Source: Hepsetus odoe
Lineage: Eukaryota > Chordata > Actinopteri > Characiformes > Hepsetidae
NCBI GenBank assembly: GCA_017165825.1
Contig: CM029367.1
Location: 10,679,906 to 10,743,905, forward strand
Length of the DNA stretch: 64,000 nucleotides
Direction: 5' to 3'
Part shown: positions 10,463-21,900 of the stretch, one piece after another
How the letters are laid out: each line of letters opens with the position of its first letter
Position numbering within the stretch: the stretch's first letter is position 1
Program-made: the position numbers and the translations under genes
The notes under the pieces: generated by a model
Database searches by the model: none
Seen by the model: only the letters and a program-made list of their open reading frames with translations
What the model was told of the DNA's origin: nothing

Positions 10463-13146
10463 GTGAGTAAACAAACCATGACCGTGACTATGAGCAGAAC
10501 GGTGCTATCTGTCCTGATCTCAGGCACCGTAGCATGCATGAAAAGAAGAGCATAATCAGTCTGAAATGAGGGCTCTGGATAATGATGCAAGTTCAATGAA
10601 TTGGAGTTTGTTCCAAAATTGTTTAGCGATCAGTGACAAAAGCAGAAGAAGGAGCTAATTCCTCTCATATAACAGCGGAGCTCTGCTTGCATGCTTCAGG
10701 AAGGTAATGTTCAAGGTAATGTTCCTTTTAGGCCCTCCAGCAGAAATAAAATGGTGCCTCAATTGATCCTGCTGATGGCTTTGAAAACATGTTGTTTCAA
10801 TTCCCCCCACTGTTCAGACTGGTTACCTGCATTGTAACATATGCTGATTATTCACATCCTTTGTAGACCCAATGCCTGTTTACCTTCTGCTTTTTTTTTT
10901 GTTTGTTTTGTTTTGTTTTTTGTACTGGCTGCTTTTAAATGTGGATTTTTATTAGGCTTAGTAATAAGCAAGGATATGCTGTGTGGTTTATGATGAAGTC
11001 ACGTGCAGCATGGATAGATCTCACAAAGAACTAATATTCATACATTATTTTAAATGAGAATTATGTACACAGGTTTCACAAAAATATTAACAAATGGTCA
11101 GAATATCTACAAGTGAAGTAAGATATCCTTTGCTGCAGGTTAGGTAACTTTCCATTTCATGAAATTAAAGTACCATGTTAAGGTCCTCACCCTGGAGTTG
11201 GAACTTAATGAGCTTTAACATTCCACTCAGTTAACCTCTTTTGAGCTGTTTTGCTGACCATCCATGGCATAGCAGAGAGAAAAAAAAAAGATTTATTTTT
11301 AACATTTTAATAAATCACACCTGGCATGTAAAGGCCTTAAGACTTAAAAAATTACACTAATTTCATTGGTTCAGCAAAAAAATGATTGCAAACACCTTTC
11401 TACTTAACCCCGATGTAACTGATTGGTGAAGACATGTCTGAAGTTTAATTGCTCCTTCTTTAGTCATCTCCAGTCCTGGTGTTTTCTGAAATAGCTACCT
11501 TAGCCTTAAGTGAGACATATTGCCTCCTTAACAGCATCCACCTTAATGATGTGCTGGATGGGATTTGAGAGGCATTTTAGCATCAAAAAAGATTATGGCG
11601 AGAGTTAACTAAATTAAGGAAGCAACATTTGGCCTCCAAATAAGCCCGTAGAAAGGAAATTGTGTAAATGTTATTATGTGCCAAACAATTTCTTTCAGCG
11701 CATCAGTATTAAGAGCATCAGTGCTGAGATCTGTCAGTCCTTTAGTAATACTTTTCTATGTAGTAATACTTTTCACAGTCAGAAACATACAGGTTATGGA
11801 CATACCTTATAAAATGTTTGTACGTGCAAAATAAGAGGGAGCATGCTTTATTATCCTTTGAAGACATTCGACATGAAAATCTTATTTCTACATTTATGCC
11901 ATTATGTGGCTGAAATACCTATATCAATATATCAATATAATGCGATATAAAAAGCATTAAAAAATAACAAAAAACATGCGATGCACATATGTCAGAACAA
12001 TCATCATGATAAGACATTAAAACGCTTATAAATAAAAAAATGCACAAAATGGAAGAGATAAAGAATTAAAAGTTACATCTGAAGTAATTGCAACATAATT
12101 TGAAAGCAACGTTGTTTTTTTTTTTTTTGAGAACCCTTCATACTCATTTTCCTTGGCTACATTTTTTTTTTCCAGTGATGAGGAAATTGTAAGAACCATC
12201 ATAATGTGGGACAGACAGTTCTGTAAGAAGATTTTGGCTGAACTCCATTAACTTCACACTTGGCAAATAAACACATCCTCGCTCATGATGCAGGGGGCAT
12301 TGTGGAGACAGTATGGTCGGTTTGGCAAACTCAATGGAGGCCTGTCACAGTTGAATTTGTTGTTGTTGTTTTTCTTTTTTGCTCCTTCCTTCTTCTTCTT
12401 TTTCTTCTTTTTGCTCAACCAAAACACAGGCTTAAGATTGTACAGCATTTCAGAAATGGCATTATTTCACTGGCCTGGAATTGATCTACTTTTTTCTCAG
12501 TTCAAGCCGCATACAAATCTTCCTGAATAAATTTGCCCAGCTATTTGACAGACGTAATTTGGAAAGCCGATATGGTCTATTACAGCAGCCTGTTAAGGAA
12601 GGGGATCTTGAACTCTGCTTGCATTTGCTTGAAGTTTTTTGCCAGAGGCCGCAGAGGCAGGTGGAAGTGTCAAGGCTGAGAATTCTGCAGTCAGTTAATA
12701 GCCCTTGAGAGAGTGCCATTTGAGCGTCTGAATGCAGCTTGAATTAGATCTGCTGGAAGGCAATGTCTGGGACGTGGCCTAAGTAGAGCCTTAGCTCCAC
12801 TGAGCACTGGTGTCAAATGTAAATCAGATCTGAGCAAAATCAATCTTGTGTCCTGCTGCCTTTCATGTTCTCTGTTTGAACGGCCCATCTGGGCCCTGCA
12901 CTAGATAAACAAGAAGCAGGGCTCTGCCCACAGCAAACAGACCTTTGACTCCTATGAAGAAAGCTGCCAAGCCTTCCTTGCTCATTAACAGGCTATAAGT
13001 TGATCTAAGATTTGGTTACAACACTACTACCATGGTCTCAGATGGCAACGGTGATATGTTTTGGTTTTAAATTAACTGTTTGGAGATATTGCATTTTAAT
13101 TATATGGAACTGCATACAAACTGCAGACATGATTTATAAAATAGCT
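10463..13146. other. Start of the 19.8 kb CSMD intron
   Basis: AT-rich intron with poly-T runs near 10890, 12115 and 12165 and a T/TTC-rich tract at 12360-12410. I see no gene. The open frames around 12254-12720 have no recognisable domain. Confidence 0.6.
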
Positions 13147-13151
13147 GATTT

Positions 13152-13211
<60 letters not shown>

Positions 13212-13216
13212 TATAT
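13147..13216. repeat. (TA)n microsatellite
   Basis: An almost pure TA run abutting the left terminal repeat of the following MITE. The MITE's TA target duplication cannot be separated from it. Confidence 0.9.
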
Positions 13217-13668
13217 AGTACTGTGCAAAAGTTTTAGGCAGGTGTGAAAAAATGCTATAAACAAAGAATGCTTTCAGAAATATAAATAATGATTGTTTAT
13301 TTTTATCAGTTTACAAAATGCAAAGTGAGCGAACAAAAGAAAAATCTAAATCAAATCAATATTTGGTGTTACTGCCTTTTACCTTCAAACCAGCAAGAGA
13401 AGGATGTGAGGAAGCCTACATCCACAGAAGATCTGTGGTTAGTTCTCCAAGATGTTTGGAACAACCTACCAGCTGAGTTCCTTCAAAAACTGTGTGCAAG
13501 TGTACCTAGAAGAATTGATGCTGTTTTGAAGGCAAAGGGTGCCTTTTGTTCATTCACTGCATTTTGTTGATTGATGAAAATAAATGATTAACACTTCCAT
13601 TTTTGAAAGTATTCTTTCTTTACAGCCTTTTTTTCACACCTGCCTAAAACTTTTGCACAGTACTGTAT
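13216..13668 (+). mobile_element. Mariner/Tc1-type MITE with inverted ends and a transposase C-terminal remnant
   Basis: The left end, AGTACTGTGCAAAAGTTTTA, is mirrored at the right end (TAAAACTTTTGCACAGTACT). The terminal inverted repeats extend imperfectly for roughly 90 bases on each side, with TA at the borders. The interior plus-strand frame at about 13399-13567 reads EKDVRKPTSTEDLWLVLQDV then 'WNNLPAEFLQKLCASVPRRI' and 'DAVLKAKGA', which is the C-terminal end of a Tc1-type transposase. The element is therefore an internally deleted derivative and cannot move without a helper. Confidence 0.88.
13399..13569 (+). pseudogene. Remnant of Tc1-type transposase C-terminus inside the MITE
   Basis: About 55 residues remain, ending at a natural stop. 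The Trp-x-x-(I/L) and SVPRRIDAVLKAKG words match the last helices of Tc1/mariner transposases, after the catalytic DDE core. The DNA-binding and catalytic regions are absent. Confidence 0.7.
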
Positions 13669-13896
13669 ATTGAAGTAAAAAAATGTAACCACTGATAGTC
13701 AGTTTTGTCTGTAGCTGGCAGTAGTGGAAAAAGTCTTTATTGTCTATGTAAGTTAAAATAGACTCAGTTGAGGGACCAGCTCATGCAAGTGATACGTGAT
13801 GTTGTAGCTGGTTTGAAGTAAAGGTGAGCGAAAAAGTCCCAGATGATCCTCAATCTAATCTTGAGGAGAGGAACCCCAGAAGATGGTCCATCTGTG

Positions 13897-14115
13897 TTTG
13901 GCAGCAGTGGTGGCCTAGTGTTTAGGGTATCCCAGGTCAATAGGTTGCCCTTAGGTACCCTTGAGCATGGTACCATTCCCTTCACTGCTTCCCGGGCACT
14001 GTATATGGCTGCCCCCTGCTGCATGGTGTGTGTGAGTTAAAAGCAGAGGTTGTGTTTCACTGTGAGCTGTGCTGTGCTCTATTTCACAAGGACAAACAGT
14101 CACTTTCACTTTCAT
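13897..14115 (+). mobile_element. tRNA-derived SINE (family 1), internally deleted
   Basis: Starts with GCAGTGGTGGCCTAGTG (A-box type TGGCCTAGTG), then ACCCTTGAGCATGGTACC and GCTGCCCCCTGCTGCATGG, and ends CAGTCACTTTCACTTTC. Compared with the fuller copy at 61529, about 45 bases covering the B box are missing. Confidence 0.8.
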
Positions 14116-14120
14116 CTGAT

Positions 14121-14259
14121 CTGGAATACAGGAAACTCCAATCACAATCTATCTTTTCAAAAATATGGACCATCACTGGAATTTTCTGTTCTCCAGACCA
14201 AATAAACCAAGATGATGGTTTATTTGGTCTGGAGTACAGGAAACTCCAGTGATGGTCTA
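14121..14259. repeat. Foldback: 42-bp near-perfect inverted repeat with 6-base loop plus a third repeat copy
   Basis: The arm at 14168-14209 (GACCATCACTGGA...AAACCA) is the reverse complement of 14216-14257 (TGGTTTATTTGG...GATGGTC) with about three mismatches, separated by AGATGA. A further direct copy of part of the right arm (CTGGAATACAGGAAACTCCA) is at about 14121-14140. The transcript would fold into a long hairpin. Confidence 0.85.
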
Positions 14260-14330
14260 TCTGAACCAGAACACATGACCCACTTATGATTCTCAATGGA
14301 CAAGGACAAGAGGACAAGAAAATGGTGAAT

Positions 14331-14381
14331 GTTTATATATATAATATATATATATATTATTATATATATAAAATATATATG
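14331..14381. repeat. AT-rich palindromic TA repeat
   Basis: Alternating TATATA blocks interrupted by AA/TT form a self-complementary stretch. Confidence 0.75.
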
Positions 14382-14659
14382 GAACATCAGTCACTGCCTT
14401 TTGTGGCTGATGCAGGCAACTTGGTTGATTAGAGTTTGAACACTTTTGTTTTGTTGTTGCCTCTTGTTTGCATCTCTTACTGTTAAAACAAGGTGCTATT
14501 TCAGTTTTCCTTAGCAGACTTCTTATTGAAGTAAAGTTTGTTGTGACTGTTGTATAATTTTAGTGGCTGGTCATCAAGGCAAAGTGCAACATAAAGACAT
14601 TAGGTAAAACTACTATAGAGATATTGTTGCTCATAGAATTTCCCTTAACCAAACACATT

Positions 14660-14907
14660 GAAATGAAAGTGACTATTCTTGCATTGTGAGTACACACAGC
14701 ACAGCACACCACAATGAAATTGGATCTCTGCATTTAACCCATGCACAAACACACGCCATGCAGCAGGGGGCAGCTATGAAAGCACCTGAGGATCAGTGAC
14801 AGGGACCTTGCTCAAGAGTACCTCAGGGCAACCTACTAGTAAGGGATGAACCCACAATCTTCTGATTCTGTAGCCAACTCCCTAACCACTAGGCCACCGC
14901 TTCCCCC
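14660..14907 (-). mobile_element. tRNA-derived SINE (family 1), minus strand
   Basis: Read on the minus strand it shows GGCCTAGTGGTTAGGGAGTT (A box), a B-box region (GTGGGTTCATCCCT), then CCTTGAGCAAGGTCCCTGTC and the AAGTCACTTTCATTTC-type tail at 14660. The head is at about 14907. The order of blocks equals that of the copies at 59165 and 61529. Confidence 0.85.
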
Positions 14908-15759
14908 TGTTGTATGGCAGAACTGTGTTATAATATGTAATAATATTTGTAAAATTGTTATGCATTAAAGATCATAACGAAATAGACTGAATCTGTTCAA
15001 GCTTGCAGTGACCCCTTTGAGAAGGTCACTGTAAATGTGCTGAATCAAAGTGAACATGACAAAGTACTTTTTGTGTTTCTGATTGAAATGGCAAAAGGAT
15101 TTCATGCTGACCCCAAAGTAAAGAAAGAATGAAAAAAATGCTGCTATTTCATTACATTCCTCAAATCTTATCGGAAGCCCTAGACACACTTCAAATGTCC
15201 TCTGTCTGGAATCAGGGACTGTCCTTTTTCTGGCTATTCTCAGTCAGTTTAATTGATTCTCAAATGTATTTGGAAGGGAAACAAAATCTTCCATCAAAAT
15301 ATCTCAATCCTCCCAGTAAAAAGCTGGCCTGCATTGTATTTTAATGCTACTAAAAAAGAGGATCAATACTCAGAATGCTTTTGAATGTCATGGCGGAGGA
15401 GAGGTTAAGGGGAAACTGTGTTTTAGTCATTCATACGGAGCTTCGGAGCATCTATTTGTTAAATGCAATGCCCCTGCCACCAGAGTAACTGTATCATGGT
15501 ATTCCTCAGTCATCCTCTTTAACAGGAAATGTATTGTTTAAAGCCCCAGAAGCATCTGAGAAAACCAGGAGGGGCAAAATCAATAGCTCCATAGCAAAGG
15601 AACGCAATAGCATGAAAGCAGAATGTTGTGCCAATTCAGGCTCTTGATACTTCATAGCAGTTTCAATTTTCCTTACTACCACTGCTTTGTGACAAAATGC
15701 CTCTCCTAGCGATGGATTTTATTTACACCTACACCTACAATGTTGTTTGGTGTACCTTT
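14908..15759. other. CSMD intron, no feature seen
   Basis: AT-rich sequence without a recognisable gene or repeat. Confidence 0.6.
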
Positions 15760-15761
15760 TT

Positions 15762-15789
15762 GTGTGTGGGTGTATGTGTGGGTGTGTGT

Positions 15790-15873
<84 letters not shown>

Positions 15874-15881
15874 ATGTGCAA
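15762..15881. repeat. (TG)n microsatellite
   Basis: About 110 bases of nearly pure TG on the plus strand. It generates long Cys-Val and His-Thr pseudo-ORFs on the two strands that are not genes. Confidence 0.95.
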
Positions 15882-16230
15882 TATGAAGGTGTTAAAGAAA
15901 AACTGTGCTTCAGTACTATACTGGTGATATTGAAATCTCCAGCTAGCAATTTATTCATGCTGTTTTTGCAGTTTTTACAAGATACAGTGGAGAACCCAGC
16001 CACTAGGGATGCACAAGTCAGTGTATTTCTTCGTGCCAGTCCCAAGCCCGGGTAAATGGGGAGGGTTATGTCAGGAAGGGCATCCATTGTAAAACTTTGC
16101 CAAATCAATATGCGGACGATACAGAATTCCATACTGGACCGGTCAAGGCCCGGGTTAATGACGACCGCCACCAGTGCTGTTAGCCTACATGGTGCTGGTG
16201 GAAACTGGACTACTGTAGGCCAAAAGAGGA

Positions 16231-16239
16231 GAAGAAGAA

Positions 16240-16270
<31 letters not shown>

Positions 16271-16319
16271 AAGAAGAAGAAGAAGAAGAAGAAGAAGAAG
16301 AAGAAGAAGAGGAGGAGGA
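16231..16319. repeat. (GAA)n/(AAG)n microsatellite inside the RTE 5' region
   Basis: About 80 bases of uninterrupted AAG/GAA, ending in GAGGAGGAGG. It separates the RTE leader from the first endonuclease codons and is probably an expansion of the element's own A/G-rich stretch. Confidence 0.95.
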
Positions 16320-16349
16320 AGGCATGTCCAGATGGAGAAGGAGAGTAGA

Positions 16350-17461
16350 AGTGAGGGTAGGGACTTTGAATGTTGGCAGCATGACTGGTAGAGGTAGAGA
16401 ATTAACTGATATGATGGAGAGGAGAAAGGTTGACATTTTGTGTGTGAGAGACTAGATGGAAGGGTAGTAAGGCCAGGTATATTGGAGGAGGGTTTAAACT
16501 CTTCTACCATGGTGTGGATGGAAGGAGGAATGGGGTAGGTGTTATCCTGAAGGAAGAGTATGTGGAGAGTGTTTTGGAGGTGAAGAGGGTGTCAGGGAGG
16601 GTGATGAGTTTGAAGCTGGAAGCTGAATGTGGGATAATGAATGTTGTTAGTGCTTATGCTCCACAAGCTGGTTGTGAGATGGAAGAGAAGGAAAAATTCT
16701 GGAGTAAGTTAGATGAATTGATAGAGAGTGTACCCAGGGGAGAGAGAGTGATGATTGGTGCAGATTTTAATGGACATGTTGGTGAAGGGAACAGAGGTGA
16801 TGAGGAGGTGATGGGTAGGCATGGTGTCAAGGAGAGGAATGCTGAAGGTCAGATGGTTGTAGATTTTGCAAAAAGGATGGAAATGGCTGTAGTTAATACT
16901 TATTATAAGAAGAGGGAAGAGCAAAGGGTGACGTATAAGAGTGGAGGAAGATGCTCACAGATGGATTATATTATTTGCAGAAGGGTCAGTCTGAAAGAGA
17001 TTGGAGACTGCAAAGTAGTGACAGGGGAGAGTGTAGCTAAACAGCATAGGATGGTGGTCTGTAGGATGACCTTGGAGGTCAAGAAGAGGAGGAAAGTCAG
17101 GGCAGAGTTGAGGATCAAGTGGTGGAAGCTGAAGGAGGAGGACTGCAAAATGGAATTCAGGCAGGAGTTAACACGGGCACTGGAAGGTGTTGAACAGCTA
17201 CCGGATTGCTGGGAAATTACTGCAGAAGTGATCAGGCAGATGGCTAGAAATGTACTTGGTTTGACATCTGGAAGGAAGAAAGAGGATAAGGAAACCTGGT
17301 GGTGGAACCAAGAAATCAAGGAGTGTATACAAAGGCAAAGAAGGGAGTCAAAGAAGACATGGGACAGTCAGAGAGATGAAGAAAGTAGACAGGTGTATAA
17401 GGAGATGAACCGCAGGGTGAAGAAAGCAGTGGCGAAGGCCAAAGATAAGGGTGTTTGGTGA
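16350..17461 (+). pseudogene. RTE endonuclease region of ORF2, one in-frame TGA
   Basis: The frame begins with VRVGTLNVGSMTGRGREL, runs through 'RRKVDILCV', then meets TGA at 16445-16447 where ETRW is preceded by Arg in relatives (a CGA to TGA change is the simplest explanation). After the stop it stays open for 338 codons: 'GGGFKLFYHGVDGRRNGVGV', 'VVSAYAPQAGCEM', the catalytic 'IGADFNGHVG', 'YKSGGRCSQMDYIIC' and a basic linker ending KAKDKGVW. The Asp/Asn/His residues of the APE active site are visible. The frame then shifts at about 17455. Confidence 0.85.
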
Positions 17462-18925
17462 ATTGTATGAGAGGTTGGATAGTAAAGAGAGAGAAAAGGA
17501 CCTTTACCGATTGGCTAAACAGAGAGATAGATCTGGGAAAGATGTGCAGCAGGTCAGGGCAATAAAAGATAGAAATGGAAATGGAAACGTACTCACAGGT
17601 GAACAGATCGTGTTGAACAGATGGAAGGAATACTTTGAGGGTCAAGAAGAGACAAAGTGTACTGGTACCGATTTTCAAGAATAAGGGTGATGCACAGAGC
17701 TGTAGTAACTATAGAGGGATAAAGTTGATCAGCCACAGCATGAAGTTATGGGAAAGAGTAGTGGAAGCTAGGTTAAGAAAAGCGGTGAGAATTAGTGAAC
17801 AGCAGTATGGTTTTATGCCGAGAAAGAGTACTACAGATGCAATGTTTGCTCTGATGGTGTTGATGGAGAAGTACAGAGAAGGTCAGAAGGAGTTGCATTG
17901 TGCCTTTGTGGACTTGGAGAAAGCATATGACAGGGTGCCTAGAGAGGAGTTGTGTTTTTGAATGAGGCAGGCTGGTGTTACAGAGATGTATGTGAGAGTA
18001 ATTCAGGATATGTATGATGGCAGTTTAACAGTGATGAGATCTGCAGTGGGAGTGACAGATGCATTTAAGGTAGAGGTTGGATTACATCAAGGATCAGCAC
18101 TGAGCCCATTCTTGTTTGCAAAAGTAATGGACAGGTTGAAGGATGAGGTTAGACAGGAGTCTCCGTGGACGATGATGTTTGCTGATGATATTGTGATCTG
18201 TAGTGAGAGTAGGAAGCAGCTTGAGGAGAACCTGGAGAGATGGAGATATGCTCTGGAGAGGAATGAAAGTGAATAGGGCAAAGACAGAATACATGAGTGT
18301 GAATGAAAGGGAGGACAGTGGAGTGGTTAGGATGCAGGGAGTGGAGGCAACAAAGGTAGAGGAGTTTAAATATTTAGGATCAACAGTTCAGTGTAACGGT
18401 GAGTATGGAAGAGAGGTGAAGAAGAGAGTGCAGGCTCGTTGGAATGGGTGGAGAAGACTGGCTGGAGTGATTTGTGACAGATGCGTACCAGCTAGAGTAA
18501 AAGGGAAGGTTTACAGGACAGTAGTGAGACCAGCTATTTTGTATGGGTTGGAGACAGTGGCACTGACGAAAAGGCAGGAGGAGGAACTGGAGGTGTCAGA
18601 GTTAAAGATGTTGAGATTTTCGTTGGGTGTGACAAGGATGGACAGGATTAGAAATTAGTATATTAGAGGGACAGCTCAGGTTAGACGTCTTGGAGACAAA
18701 GTTAGAGAAGCAAGATTGCATTGGTTTGGACATGTTCAGAGGAGAGATGAGGATTATATTGGAAGAAGGATGTTGAAGATGGAGCTGCCAGGAAAGAGGA
18801 GAAGAGAAAGACCAAAGAGGAGGTTTATGGGCGTGGTGAGAGAGGACATGTAGATGGTCGGTTTGAAGCAGGAAGATGCAGAGGACCGGAGGAAATTGAG
18901 ACAGTTGATCCGCTGTGGGGACCCC
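17451..18925 (+). pseudogene. RTE reverse transcriptase region, broken by frameshifts, a deletion and a stop
   Basis: Fragments in three frames cover the RT: FGELYERLDSKEREKDL at 17452, then an internal deletion at about 17640 that removes the first RT fingers, joining KEYFEG directly to SVLVPIFKNKGDAQSCSN. 'AFVDLEKAYDRVPREE' is followed by an in-frame TGA at 17959-17961. The palm has 'GLHQGSALSPFLF' and 'MFADDIVICSES'. A further frameshift at about 18270 leads to 'EEFKYLGSTVQCNGEYGREV' and the Zn-knuckle-less RTE C-terminus, with 'HWFGHVQRRDEDYIG' near 18720. The catalytic Asp pair is intact, but the copy cannot make a full enzyme. Confidence 0.85.
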
Positions 18926-18955
18926 TAAATGGGAGCAACCGAAAGAAAAAGAAGA

Positions 18956-21900
18956 CAAGGTACAGCGGAGGGACTTTTGAACAAAAAAAAAGTGACTCCT
19001 ATAATTTGTTATGACCTTAACATTCTTTTTGAACATGAACAATATTTTTCTTTAAACTGAATAGAACAAAGATCCAAGACAAAGTTGCATAATTAATTAC
19101 ACACAGTGGACATCATTTGGTGGAATATTGTCTGTAAAATCATCCATCTTTAGATGAAATGATTTTTGTAATGTCTTTGTGTGTTCATGTACCAAAAAAA
19201 GCCATGATTCATTCTTACATGTCTAATTTCTAAGCCTCATTGATTGATTCCTTGTTACCCTCTCAGATGGGTTTAGGTGAATGCTCTCTGTTCTCACTGG
19301 CTGCCCTGTATAACATATTTTTCTAAAAAACAATCTGAAACATTCCTTTTTGCTACAGAATTAATAGGCAGATATAAGAAAATGTACTTGGTTTTATGAT
19401 ATATAAATTATATGTGGGTATTTGGTAGTCAATGGTTCAACAAACCCTTTTATTTATAAAAGTGAAGCAAATGTGCTTTTCTTTATATGGACCCTAATCA
19501 TTAATTCATTGTCATTTCAAACAATTGCAAGTGAGCTATGTATGCAAATGTCCAAACGTTTTAAAGGCAAATAGTTTGTTCAAATGGTGTTAAAAATGAA
19601 CAAGAATGGAAAAAAGCAAAGTTACAGGGTCCGGACATTATAAACATGTGTTTATGGTTTGTTAAGATTGTAAAGAATTAAATATAGCCTAAGGTGTTTC
19701 CGAGCTCTGTGTTTTTCAGACTACATGAAGCCACAAATTTTTAAAGGCTCATTTTGAATACATTTGCTGGTCAACAAAACAAAAAGCTTTGCAGCTTTTC
19801 TAGTTTTTTGCAGATCATATTCTAAGCATCATCATCATTAGCTTCAATCACTCCTTTTCTACTGTGCTAATGCTTTCCGATGCTAATGTTTTACACCCTG
19901 TCCCAGTCCCCAGTTCTTATTGTGGAAAGCATTAGGATGTTTGTGCCCTCAAGTTAAGGACTTTGATCGAGATTCTCTTGGACACAATGGAATGAGGCTT
20001 CAGCTGAGAGATTGATGGCCGACAGGTGGTCACGTTCTCAAGTCGCGTGTCTGGAGTGACTTCTTTCGGAGGAAACTTGCCGATTGATTTCCGTAAAGGG
20101 GTTTTCCAGCACAGGCCTCACAGACAGATGCCTCTTGAGCTGTCATGTCAGCTTTTGTCAGTTAGCTGAGAAATAAGGACATCCTTTTCTTTTAGCTGTG
20201 TCACATTGAATGGCATGATAGATATGTTTGTATCATCATTGAACTTTTGTGCCAGTCTTAGATGTGGACCCTGTGCACACAGACACCCTCAGATTCTCTA
20301 GAGCACATAACAAGCCTGAGGGGAAGAAAGAGAAGGACGTCTTTCATATGTGTCCCAGACGGCCATGTGCGACGTTTGCTCTCCAGCTGTAATGCATACA
20401 GTTTGAGTGAGCTGACTTTGATTTATGCAGAGCGCTTTACACTGACTTTAATAATGAGTTAATAACAATAATAATAATAAATAATAATATTATTCCACAA
20501 TTTATATGCTTCCATTTACTAGAAAAGTAGTAATCACTTGCTATAGGAAGGAAACCTTAAGATATTACTACACTTTAATTGAAACTACTACTACTCATAA
20601 TAATAATGTAATAACAATAGTAATCAATTATACTGCAGTGGCAGTTATAAATGATATTACAGATCATTTGGGAGGGAAATGATGAAAAATTAACTAGGAA
20701 AACACAACCTGCACTCCTTCAAATAAAGTAGCCAGAAAGGGGTCTTTGGAGTGATGCTAGAGAAGAACCAACTTTGGTTGCTTGAAGAAGCTTAATTCAC
20801 TTAAGCTATCAACCATCAGCCATTAGTTTGATGTATAATATCATAAAGGCTCTTTTGATGAATGTCTTAAATTCACATCATTTCCAATTCAGTGCAGCAT
20901 TAACATAAAAAAAAATCTCAAGGTTTCTCTGGCTTAACATGATTTTCATTCCATCAGACGGCAGAATATGAAGAAACTGCAGATTCATAGTTTGCACTTG
21001 CAAAGAACCCTTCACACCATTCTTCACACTGATCAAAACCTGATCTGTGGACTTCATTCTCACCACTTATTGCCAGCAGTCATCAAAGTCCAGATGGCCT
21101 TGTTCTTATGGCCTCACTGAGTCGACAGCTAGAGCTTGAATGAATTTTGCAGCAACCTCTGAATAAAATAAAGGCCTTTTCCTCTTTGAAGACTTTATGG
21201 CTCCTTAGTTATTCATTAGATTCCTTATTTAAGGCTTCCCTCTTCTTTATTATGTGTATTGGAGAGTCATCCTGTGCTACTGGCTGTAATCTCAACATTT
21301 GTTCTAAGGAATAAAAACAGTCACCGTGGAATAGCTGTGTTCTCTTACCTGGAAGATCAGGCTGCTGCACCTGATCGTGCAGTCTTCAGATTGAGGCTTG
21401 ATGCTGTGCATCAAATAGCCCTTGCTTCTAGATGCCCCTTAGACCCCAAAGGAAGGTCAAACACTGAATGTTGAACCAGTTTGAACCAGAGCTAGATATT
21501 TAATTTTGAGACTGCTTAAATACCACCAGGTGCTACATCAAGCTGCTGCCTGGCACCTCTATAGTTAAAAGGAAGATGTGTTTCCAGCTTCTGAAGTTTC
21601 CTTACAAGCTTATATTAGCTTATCACCTTTGTGTATTTCATTCGATGAAGTTGAAAACCAACAGTACAATAAGGCTGGCTACACTTTAGGATGCAGTGAT
21701 ATCCAAATATAGCCTTATTTAAACCTATGCTCATTAAAAATCTCAGCAGTGTAACTTATCTCTGAGGAATTTTAGGCACGCTTAATGTTGATGTCTTAAA
21801 GTGGAGTGTGATTTCCGTCTCAAAGCTGTGGGTATTGTCGTAAGATAATGCCTTTGTTTTTTTTAACACCGCTTGCTTTAATTGGGCTAATGCCCATTAT

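Larger units (their letters stand above)
15985..18955 (+). mobile_element. RTE-type LINE (non-LTR retrotransposon), nearly complete but mutated
   Basis: Begins near 15985 with AGAACCCAGCCACTAGGGAT, a 5' leader typical of fish RTE copies, then a GAA tract, a single ORF encoding an APE endonuclease and reverse transcriptase, and a short 3' end GGGGACCCCTAAATGGGAG followed by an A/G-rich AAAGAAAAAGAAGA tail. Coding landmarks run in the right order on the plus strand: 'VGTLNVGSMTGRGREL', 'ADFNGHVGEGNRG', 'FKNKGDAQSCSNYRGIK', 'AFVDLEKAYDRVPREE', 'HQGSALSPFLF' and 'FADDIV'. Several disabling lesions are described under the two coding parts. Target duplications could not be identified by eye. Confidence 0.9.

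Noticed and set aside
12254..12888. Group of 60-80 codon frames on both strands
   Set aside because: Poly-T/TTC-driven or short chance frames without domain similarity or splice context.
15719..16510. 263-codon minus-strand frame with long His-Thr and Leu runs, plus Cys-Val, Arg and Ser-rich frames nearby
   Set aside because: Produced by the TG and GAA microsatellites and the RTE leader; no domain and no plausible gene structure.
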